Shown here piece after piece: positions 20,125 to 29,107 of a stretch of DNA of 64,000 nt. The DNA comes from Hysterangium stoloniferum. Lineage: Eukaryota; Basidiomycota; Agaricomycetes; Hysterangiales; Hysterangiaceae. The position numbers and the translations under genes were made by a program. A model generated the notes under the pieces. That model worked only from the letters and a program-made list of their open reading frames with translations, did no database searches and was not told the origin of the DNA. The stretch lies in NCBI GenBank assembly GCA_015178975.1, contig WHVD01000089.1, forward strand, positions 62,001 through 126,000, read 5' to 3'. The first letter of the stretch is position 1, and every line of letters starts with the position of its first letter.

Positions 20125-21705
20125 CAGTGACCCAAAAAAGCGTCCGGATGTTTGGTGAAATTGGAAAGAGAGGTTCACAGCTCCAGAAATAAAATAGATA
20201 AAAATTAGAAAAAATCAGAGGTAAGAGGTATACATCTGACCTATATGATGACATAAGCATGACACCATAGCTTTCCTTATCAAGAGAGTTTAAAATGAAC
20301 AATGGACATGGTGCATCCGGACACTTTTTTTGCTCTGTCAACTGATACATGAAACTCAACTAAGGTTCATATGACTGTGGGAATTCTGGTTAAGTTCAAC
20401 AAGGTCATGTGACCACATGTTGAAATAACACATTTATATGAACCTTTGCCTCATTTTACCCTCCCACCACATTATAAAGAAATATTCTGCTGAAACAAGA
20501 CTCTCTGTCATTTTCCTTCTCCAGGAGGGTCACTCCTGCAGAACAATTGCTTCTAAACTCCATATTGGGTACTCTACAGTATCAGAAATTCATTCCCAAC
20601 TCCCTGGTCCACTTCCAACACCTTCCAGAGGTTGTTCTCTTAAGCTCTCCCCTAGGGATCATCAACACTTGGCTCATTCTATCACCTCTGGACAGATTGA
20701 TAATGCCTCCCAGGCCAAGTCCCACCTCTCCCTTAATGTCTGCACACATACAATTCACAATGCATTGAAGAAAGTGAATTTGAAGGTTGTGGTGAAGGCC
20801 AAAAGACCACTTCTTGCCTCTTGACACATTAAGACTCAATATGAGTTTGCTGAGTGAGTGCAGAACCTGGTCTTTTCCACACCCACAACCTCCCATATGA
20901 GTCCAAATTATTGATTTTGGTCTCATCTGAAAAGCTAACCCTAAACCAGTCCTCCTCAGTCCAATACTGGTACTTGATAGCAAACTCATATTGAGCCTTG
21001 ATGTGTCACGAGGCAAGAAGTGGTCTTTTGGCCTTCACCACAACCTTCAAATTCACTTTCTTCAATGCATTGTGAATTGTATATGTGCAGACATTAAGGG
21101 AGAGGTGGGACTTGGCCTGGGAGGCATTATCAATCTGTCCAGAGGTGATAGAATGAGCCAAGTGTTGATGATCCCTAGGGGAGAGCTTAGGAGAACAACC
21201 TCTGGAAGGTGTTGGAAGTGGACCAGGGAGTTGGGAATGAATTTCTGATACTGTAGAGTACCCAATATGGAGTTTAGAAGCAATTGTTCTGCAGAAGTGA
21301 CCCTCCTGGAGAAGGAAAATGACAGAGAGTCTTGTTTCAGCAGAATATTTCTTTATAATGTGGTGGGAGGGTAAAATGAGGCAAAGGTTCATATAAATGT
21401 GTTATTTCAACATGTGGTCACATGACCTTGTTGAACCTAACCAGAATTCCCACAGTCATATGAACCTTAGTTGAGTTTCATGTATCAGTTGACAGAGCAA
21501 AAAAAGTGTCCGGATGCACCATGTCCATTGTTCATTTTAAACTCTCTTGATAAGGAAAGCTATGGTGTCATGCTTATGTCATCATATAGGTCAGATGTAT
21601 ACCTCTTACCTCTGATTTTTTCTGATTTTTATCTATTTTATTTCTGGAGCTGTGAACCTCTCTTTCCAATTTCACCAAACATCCGGACGCTTTTTTGGGT
21701 CACTG
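20125..21705. mobile_element. Foldback (palindromic) Tc1 element derived from element A type
   Basis: Two 727-bp inverted arms (20125-20851 and 20979-21705), nearly identical, around a 127-bp loop, flanked by TA. Each arm is the 5' part of an element A-type transposon: the full terminal repeat plus transposase codons for the DNA-binding domain and the start of the catalytic domain. The loop continues only the right arm's coding sequence as far as the first catalytic Asp (SDETKIN). Neither arm can encode a transposase, so it could move only with outside help. In each arm the codon corresponding to the TAG of element A is CAG. Confidence 0.92.
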
Positions 21706-21831
21706 TATATATCTTCAAACCAGCCACCTGGCGCTTATTACACAATGCGCGGGAATATTAGTCACAACAAGTGACCATCATCACAACAAGTGACAGTCAC
21801 AAGGGCGCGCATGTGTCACACGTGCACTAGC

Positions 21832-21923
21832 GCGGGAATATTATGTCATACATTATGTCATTTGGGAATATTAAGTCATATGTTATGTCATCTGGGAATA
21901 TTATGTCATACATTATGTCATCA
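21832..21923. repeat. ~30-bp tandem repeat, three copies
   Basis: Unit GGGAATATTATGTCATACAT plus TATGTCATCT, three imperfect copies, each with two TGTCAT/AGTCAT motifs. It lies about 110 bp upstream of a TATA-like box, which would suit an upstream activating element of an LTR. Confidence 0.85.
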
Positions 21924-22032
21924 TATATGCTACAGTAGAGAATGGCAGAAATGTCTAAAACATTCCAAGTAAAATAGCTAAAATAGGATAGAAATAAAGT
22001 TCAATATGTCTCTAAATGTCTCACATCTCAGT

Positions 22033-22044
22033 GTATATAAGAAG
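22033..22044 (+). promoter_or_regulatory. TATA-like box of the LTR-like stretch
   Basis: GTATATAAGAAG followed by CTCTGCTCCAGCC. Inferred from sequence only. No transcript start is known. Confidence 0.4.
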
Positions 22045-22126
22045 CTCTGCTCCAGCCATGAAATATAATCAATCTTATCAACCCATTTATCAACACATCA
22101 GTGTGTCACTGCAGCAAGCAGTTTAT

Positions 22127-22437
22127 TGCCACCTCTTAGTTGAGCATCTGGCACCTAGGATTCCCTGTCACCTCTTGTTGAGTAATTTGACAATAATTCT
22201 ACCAATCAGGATTCCCTGCCACCTCTTGTTGAGTAATTTGGTATTAATCCTTTGTACTACAGTCACCTCTTGTTGAGTAATTTGACTGCTTGTTACATAT
22301 CTTGTTATTTGTAGTTTAAGACTTCAGTCACCTCTTGTTGAGTAATTTGACTGATTATTACATTGCAAATAATCCTTGTTACATATCTTGTTATTTGTAG
22401 TTTAAGACTTCAGTCACCTCTTGTTGAATAATTTGAC
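22127..22437 (+). repeat. Array of six hairpin repeats with covarying stems
   Basis: Six copies of a unit with loop CCTCTTGTTGAGTAATTT or a close variant, starting at about 22127, 22166, 22217, 22260, 22324 and 22411. The bases on both sides pair in every copy: TGCCA/TGGCA, TGTCA/TGACA, TGCCA/TGGTA (one G-U pair) and CAGTCA/TGACTG (three times). The last two copies are each followed by a second hairpin, GATTATT/AATAATC. Confidence 0.85.
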
Positions 22438-22989
22438 TGATTATTACATTGCAAATAATCCCTGTTCCCTTGCTCATTTATTGTGAATCAGTAAAGCATA
22501 TTCACATAAATAAATACTGAGAATATCCTTGCAAGATCCTAAGACTACATTAAGATCCTGATAAGTTAGTATCACAGTAGATCCTGTAGGTTAGTATAAA
22601 TAAAGCATATATTGACCAAATAGTGTTTTATTCTATATCTAATCTTTTGACCTGTTTATAAATATTTTTACTGTTTGATAAATAGTATAAAATATATATA
22701 AACTAGCTAGCATTGAAGTTAAATCTAGCTTTGGAATCAGTAAATTGTTATTCTTATTTTAGTAGTTGTTATCACAGAAAAAGAACAAGCTTGCACAAGC
22801 AGCTCTCAAAAACCTTCTTTGCAAAGTAGGGTGCATATATTCAAGTAAACTCTTGACTTCAGGGGTTCTAAGTCTATTTAGGCTGCCACTGATTAATATC
22901 AAATACTTAAATTATTTTACCTTGTAGTGAATTGAGTATTTGCACACTTTGATAGAGCATTGGACTCCTTTTTCCAGAAAATAATATTG

Positions 22990-24000
22990 AAATAAGGCTA
23001 ATACATTACAGCGCATGCTCAGGAAGGACACAGGAGGAGTCAACAAGCAGGGACTGAAACATGGAGAGCTCAACCTGCTTGATATCCTCCCCTAAATGCA
23101 GCTGTTCCTTAGGATCGTTGACGCATAAGTAAAAGGTACTCATGCAATCCAACAACATGAGAGGCCCACTATACCCTTGGATATGTCCTTTAAGAAAGGG
23201 GTGCCGCAAGGTTGGGCCCAGACGCGTTAACGTACATCCCACAGTGTGAAGAGTGGTGGAAGTTCTGACCATTCTATATACGAAGAAATGAGTAGAAAGG
23301 AAGAATATTGACCTATTTGGTACAATATAAGAGAAAGTGAGAGAGAGAGCACGAGATGATGCAGTAGTCAAAGAGTGCAATGGATCGAGTGGAGGCCTTG
23401 ACTGTTACAGTTCGAGGTCAGAAGTGTTAGATAGTTCAGATATTGCTACCTATGTAGTAGCTGACACGTTACCCTGATCACCACTTGTAGTAGACCTAGT
23501 TTATGTCTTATGAGTGGTGGTTCTTGGGTAAAAGTGTGTCTGAGTTTCATTTGGTGCCGAGTGCACCCACAAGTATACACAAAGCTTCAAACTAATGAAA
23601 TGGTGCAATATTCAAAGAATATAAAGAATAGAAAAATATGAATAAAATGTGTAAAATATAAATAAAATAAAAGGAGTGTTTTACCATAATGAAACTGTGG
23701 TAAAAGCATACTCCTCACACACAGTGAAAAGGTCAGAGGGGTAGTTAATGGACACATGCATCCAACCAGTCTGTAAGAAATGAGCCAAGTCAGCTGTGTC
23801 CCAAGAGAGAGGGGGAGAGGGCAGCTGTGGTGGGGGGTGGCAAATGGGGTCAGCCAGGAAAGGGTCAAGGGGCCCATCCACCTGAATGTCAGCTTTCTGC
23901 TTTCCTTTCGCTTTCTCGCTTAAGGGGGGAGGCTCCTTGAAGACTTCCATGGCTCCTCGAAGATCATCTCCAGCATGCATTTTTCCACTCTGTCTCAAGG
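22990..24000 (-). pseudogene. Unrecognised (gag-like?) gene interrupted by a solo LTR
   Basis: On the minus strand a frame starts near 23998 (MRQSGKMHAGDDLRGAMEVF). It is rich in Pro, Lys and acidic residues, is cut at FTV by the LTR (23245-23719), and continues in frame as GCTLTRLGPTLRHPF to LPEHAL near 23006. Removing the LTR and one CACAG restores the frame across the site. I do not recognise a family. Composition and surroundings suggest a retroelement gag or a small host gene. Both ends are uncertain. Confidence 0.5.
23245..23719 (-). mobile_element. Solo LTR1 in the unrecognised gene
   Basis: 475 bp, TGTGAAGAG...CTCCTCACA, with the target duplication CACAG (23240-23244 and 23720-23724). 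It shares CpG-to-TpG changes with the copy at 840-1311, so these two are older or from one sublineage. Confidence 0.94.
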
Positions 24001-24555
24001 GATCATTAAGTCAAGATCATGGCTTGCAACTGATAGTTCATAGAAGCCTATGAAATGGCCAAACTGGTGTTGGAATGCTTTAAATATATGTCATGGGTAA
24101 CCTCCAATGCTTTTAATGCAGATATGGATGCACGTCAAAAATGTATTGGAAAAGGTGGCATAAAGGACCGTTGGACTGGCTGAAGAGTTGTACCAGGTTT
24201 TGTGGGAGTTCCCGAGTATGGTGCATTCGCATGAGCTGTATTATAATCAGACACGACCATTTCAGATCTGTCAAATTAGGATTATTTGATTCAACAGATG
24301 TGGTGGTGCCTGGTTACAACACATGTACACACCTGGGAACTCCCCTGAAATAGGGCTATCCAGTGTAAGATCCTCTGCGCCACCTGTTCGGTTGTATCTT
24401 TGAGGTGTGTCCATATCTTCATTGAAAGTGTCGGTGGTTTTCCCTTGACGTATATTTAAAGCATTCCGACGCCGATTTGGCCATTTTACAAGATAAGAGC
24501 TTCAACAAACTATCAGCCATAGTTCATGACCTCAACTTGATGATGACCTCTTACA
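23998..24555. mobile_element. MITE-like inverted-repeat element
   Basis: Diverged terminal inverted repeats of roughly 130-150 bp. For example AATGGCCAAACTGGTGTTGG near 24054 faces its complement near 24485, and GGAATGCTTTAAATATA faces TATATTTAAAGCATTCC. The ~260-bp centre has no coding sequence. The exact ends and target duplication could not be fixed because similarity fades outward. Such elements are usually moved by a related transposase elsewhere. Confidence 0.6.
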
Positions 24556-25180
24556 GCGAAGCAGAAAATACGTCCCAAAAATACTCAACGTGATGTCAAC
24601 AGTTAACAGACCGCGGTGAGGATCCACAGATGTGAAGCTTGGAACTTTTTCTCCAGTGGCCAGAGGCTTTGACGGCCGCCTCTAGAAATCAAGATCCGAC
24701 TGTTGGGCTAGCCACCCAGATGCTCAACCGGTAATAGACCAAGTCATTGAAAGTCTCAATGAGACATCATCGGATCGTCAGCCGCAGCGAGTATGATAAT
24801 GCGTCAGAGACAAGCTCAGATGTTAGAAGGAAAACAATCACTGAGGAATTATTAGGAGAGACTGACAGTACTTTACTATGCGCTTAGGAGTCAAGATCCA
24901 AGCCAAATATGCCATAAACTGGCTAGTGTGGGCTATACGGCGGCACTATCACGTAGCATAATGGTATGGGTCTCATTGTTCAGGCCAAGTATCAATACGA
25001 TCAGGTAAATAGGGTATTGCTGTAACGATCTCACAGGGAGGATATTTAATCATAAAAACTCTTTGCACACACCATTCTGTACTATATAACTTCCAGACCA
25101 TAGATTTCCGTCGAAAACAGTCAATTTGGCCCGGTTCAATACATTTACTGGTGCAATCAGCGATACAATATAGTCACAAT
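24556..25180. other. Intergenic DNA downstream of the lipase
   Basis: No coding sequence, repeat or RNA gene recognised. Confidence 0.5.
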
Positions 25181-26461
25181 TTAACAGCCCATTTCTATGC
25201 CGTTGTATGGACCGTCATGATCACTCGTGTCACCTTCAAAGATGTTTCCAACGTCGCCAGTAGTGCAGAGGTCAGATGTATTGTCGTCACCTGAGGTAAT
25301 TGTCGGTTATCAAGTCCACAGTTGAAAAACGAGACGAAATATGCGTACCGGCGCATGCATCCCAAGCTCCACTGTCTTGAATGTGAATTTCGCCGTGTGG
25401 GTGCTGGAATCCTAGGAAGCGACCTATGTAATAAATGTGAAGGGCGGAAAAGGTCGGGTGACTGCAGTCACCTACCAGGAAGAATGGGAACGACGTCTTC
25501 CTTATTGTTGATGTGTGTCAAGTCCGGGAAGTGAGCTTGATAAAAAGAAATCAGTCTTGCAAAGATGATTCTATTGAAATACCTTACCATCCAAGTACTC
25601 CGCAAACGCGGGATTTCCCACTCGTGGCAGGCCATATCCCACGAACTTGAATCGGATATTCGAAGGAAGGTGGAGAGGAAGGTATACAGCGTCTATCAAC
25701 GAAATTGCGGCACCAAGGGAATGGCCAACGAGTGTAACGCTTGTAGCGCCGTGGGTGGATAATGCCGTTTGGACGGCAGCAAGGATGGCAGGGGCAGATC
25801 TGTAAGGAGGATGAGCGTCTTCAAACTGACGGAAATATAGAGTTATCTCAAATACCTGGCTTGAGTGTCTTGGAATCCATTGTGAACTTCCAGGCCGGAT
25901 GTCCCTGGGAACATCGTTTGGTCCAGGCCTTCGAGGAAAAAGTCGGCGTCAGTGAGATCGGCCTCGCTTTATATGAGACAATTCATTGTAAGCGATTTCA
26001 CGAAGGTAGCATACATGTTGTTGCGACGTACAATTGGCTCGGATCAGTTCCTTGGTGACTGACGATGACCATGTTTAAGGCTGGATCGAAGCCGACGAAC
26101 CCTAGGCGACGGGTGAGTATCCGTGGTAGATTCTTATACGTGATAGTGTACTCACAAAACTGTGTCTCGCTGCCGTCTCCACCTGAGGCTACGGGAATGA
26201 AGCCAGGGTTGGCGTTACAATTTGCTGCCGACAGCAACGCATTAGCTTGCACGATGATTCCGATAAAACGCGTGCCATACCTCCGCAAGACCAGTTGATA
26301 GTTGTGCTCGGCTGACAGTACGCCGTACTCGCGAAATGGGTAAATGGCGTGAACGAGTTGATCTGTGCGGTCGAGACGGACGTCACAGCTCCCTGGCGAG
26401 GCAAGACGAGTGCATGAGCGAACGGAATGAGACCAAGTCCAACGGATATAAAAGAGAGCAT
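25181..26461 (-). CDS. Secreted class 3 lipase (alpha/beta-hydrolase)
   Basis: Hydrolyses ester bonds of acylglycerols or related esters, outside the cell. The start at 26461 gives a hydrophobic signal peptide (MLSFISVGLGLIPFAHALVL). It is followed by the family signature SCGANCNANPGF, then QFWFVGFDPALN and SHQGTDPSQ. The nucleophile elbow GHSLGAA lies near the middle of the protein, with NNKEDVVPILPGR and HPHGEIHI near the C terminus holding the expected Asp and His. Introns of 50-60 nt include 26225-26280 and 26102-26155. The frame closes with GIEMGC and stop at 25181. About 300 residues is normal for this family, which also includes feruloyl esterases, so the substrate is not certain. Confidence 0.9.
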
Positions 26462-28082
26462 TTTATTTTGCCAGTAAGCGTATTCGAAGCCTGAACACCA
26501 TCTGAAGTTGACCTCAAGGACTTGGTTTTTATATCGTTTTGGCTTTCCGTTGACTCCGTTGCCATGATCATGGCTCAGTATTATATTTATGAGCCACCCC
26601 AAATTAACAACGCCTTGCATCAAGCAACACACCAAATCGAGGTCCTCAGCCACTGGATGTGGATTATTTCTTGTACCGCCATTCGTCCGAAATTAAACCC
26701 GAAGTCTGTGTCAAATTTAAACCACCAACGTGAGTGGTGCCATGCGTAGTAGTTGTCACTAGACATTCCATATTTACAAAGTTGTCATGGACCATGTGTA
26801 CCTGCAATCCTGGATGAGGAGAGGCTGTGGTAGGATAGGTCGCCTTCTTGATAACGTGAGAGCTGAACACACATGGTAACGTTCTATGAGTTCCAATTGG
26901 GTTTAATGTGATGGGGAAGTTCAGAAGTAGCTCGAGCGCCATCCAACACACGCGTGCGAGCCGCTGAATCACACCACTTGAGGTCAAGACTATAGCTTTG
27001 AGATGGTGATGATCGAAAACAAGCTAGCTGCTATCCATCACATGATATAATATAGTTCCAGATGCGAGTGACGGCACGCTAATAAATCTTTTGTTCGGAA
27101 TTGTTTATTGCTATTTGATTGATTTTGAAAAAAAAAAAAAAACAGTCTCATAGAACTCCACTTTGAGAGGAGTGAGGACACCTCATGCCCTCTACGTCTG
27201 GAGGATCGCAAGTCGGGGTATGTTCACCAAGATTAATACTATGGGACTATGGAAGCATCAGGAAAGTGGGAAGATCAGTAAGTATGCCATCTAGGAGAGC
27301 TAGCTAGCTCGGCTAGACACACTACTTTCCCGAGATCCCTATTTACTAGGCGGTATAAAGGCTTACTATAGATCTAGGGAGTCTACATAATGGGTGTAGA
27401 CATTCCCAAATCCCTGATGAGGGAGGCGTTAATATCTGAAGGTGTATATTTCAGTTGGCAAAAGATTTTTGGATCCTTTGCAAACGCTCATGTGCTGTCA
27501 ATCATTCTTAAACGAGTTAAGGGTTTGAAAGGGTTTATTGGTTACGGATCCTCAAGCGACTTTGAATCGTTTGCTGTGAGGATCCGGCGGGCGAATAGTG
27601 GCGTTCACTGCCTCATCAGATCCGCGGATCTGTTGGGTCCGGGGCTCCTTCCGGTCAAGTGCACAACAGTCCCAAAAAGTGAAAGAAAGAAAGAGACTAC
27701 CCCAACCACTAATATCTTGTGAATTTATTTAATGTCAAGTCAATTGGACGGTTTCATTGGAGAATCATGTTATTCAAAGCAGTGTGTTGGATACATCGAA
27801 ATGAGAATACATTCAATAATCTGGCTCTTCTTTGCCATCTATGCCAATGCCAGGTGGTATGTTTCAATCTATCGGGGACTATGCTCGATATCAACACGCG
27901 GCTGGAATAGGTTGTTCAGACCAAGGGGTTTATCTCCCAGTGATCGGGAACTTGGCCGAATGGAGGAATACCATCAGATGATCAGAAAACAATACTGGGA
28001 TAAGCAGTTTAATGGAAGCCGAAGTATGAAAGAGGATGCAAACCATTCTTTACCCGGAGGATACTAGGGCAATCTTTTGCTC
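26462..28082. other. Intergenic DNA with unsupported open frames
   Basis: Contains a poly-A run at 27129-27142 and two open stretches without recognisable homology: 26664-26987 (-) and 27732-28067 (+, basic, with WYVSIYRG and SPSDRELGRMEEYHQ). Neither shows a clear gene structure. The second could be a small unknown gene or a relic. Confidence 0.4.
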
Positions 28083-28869
28083 TCATTCATCCCTCTCAAG
28101 GAAAGCAATTCCGCCTGTCTTCACCTTCGTGAGGAAAGTATCATACCATTTTGTGATGACCCCAATAGGAACGAATGTGTCCGGCGCGAGTCCTCCATTG
28201 ACCGAAAAGGATGACATGTAGTTGAATAGATGTTTAACAATCTTCTCCGCGAGTGTCGTAGGATCTATCTGTTTGATCATCGGCCCATTCGGAACCGCTG
28301 GGGTTACACCCGACGGAGTATTAGCGCATTGAGCATACACAGAGTCGATGGGCTCGATGGATATACCGACAAGTGCGTTTGTGGCCGATATATCAGATGT
28401 AGCAGTGGAAAATGAAACATGAGGTCCGGATCCAGTTTCAGATGTAAAGGTACCCCGCAGGCGAAAAATAGCAGATGGTTTCTCGTTAGAGAGCCTGGTG
28501 TCATTATTTAGCGATTTGAGAATTGGAAGGATAAGCGACAGACATTCCCAAGAGTTGGAATCCTCGACCTGGCCAGTTGAGGTGTACGGTGGCAGCATAT
28601 CCATCAGGAAATAGCGCTGAAATTTAAGGGTAAATCAATAAAAGTTTAGGTTAATCATAATGCAGCATCTTGCTCACCAGTCCCCAATAAAAACACACAT
28701 ACATGATTGAGAGCACTGGGATTATCTAACATGAAAACTGCATGAGTTTCGTCTATTTGTTGCATGTTCGTCTGCAAGGGACGTCCTGGACAAACGCCTA
28801 ATATTTGAATTTAAGGACCACTGTTGATTAAAAAGTGTGTTTTCGCGAGAGACGCTTACATCCAAACAT
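28083..28869 (-). CDS. Hikeshi/OPI10-like protein
   Basis: Family known for nuclear import of Hsp70 after heat stress (human Hikeshi). The yeast member OPI10 is linked to inositol regulation. The sequence shows MFG, then CVCPGRPLQTNMQQIDETHA, LFPDGYAATVHLNWPGRGFQ, LSNEKPSAIFRLRG, VGISIEPIDSV, a C-terminal helix (EKIVKHLFNYMSSF) and FVPIGVITKWYDTFLTKV. This is the full length and order of the family, about 200-210 residues. Introns split codons after MFG, after NPSALNH and after LLGM. The start at 28869 is shared by all family members (MFG). It is head to head with the gene at 29108. Confidence 0.88.
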
Positions 28870-29107
28870 AGCTGTGAGCTTTATAGCTTCCAAGTGACAG
28901 TTTGCTGGCGGAAATCACGAAAACAGCAGTCGAAGGTAGATCAAGAAGTGGATTTCATCACCCATTGTAGTGCGTTCCTTTGTAGCTGAGATCACGTGGC
29001 GGTGACTCCGGATATTGTGACGAGGTCTTTCACAGATCCTCTGAAAACCACCCGAACTTTCCAGAATACCCTAGCAGTCCTAAGTTTTCGGCCCTCGTTA
29101 ATTTGCA
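28870..29107. promoter_or_regulatory. Bidirectional promoter with CACGTG box
   Basis: 238 bp between divergent start codons. CACGTG lies at 28993-28998, near the middle, in the context ATCACGTGGCG, a bHLH-type (Cbf1/USF-like) site. Confidence 0.5.

Larger units (their letters stand above)
21708..22980. other. AT-rich, LTR-like regulatory stretch with ordered repeats
   Basis: No coding sequence is seen. The order is a ~30-bp tandem repeat (21832-21923), a TATA-like GTATATAAGAAG (22033-22044), a hairpin array (22127-22437), AATAAA-like signals (about 22507 and 22604), and AT-rich DNA to 22980. This resembles U3, R and leader of an LTR retroelement, but no TG...CA ends with a target duplication were found. 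Confidence 0.45.

Noticed and set aside
22127..22437. Evenly repeated motif as a CRISPR-like array
   Set aside because: The spacers are themselves similar to each other and the host is a fungus. Paired stems explain it better.
22925..22990. tRNA-like text (GATAGAGCATTGGACTCCTT) suggesting a tRNA or SINE
   Set aside because: It resembles a D-arm and anticodon arm, but no B box or acceptor pairing follows, so there is no support for a tRNA gene or a SINE.
26664..26987. 107-residue frame upstream of the lipase
   Set aside because: No signal peptide, no family and no intron pattern. It probably occurs by chance in the promoter region.
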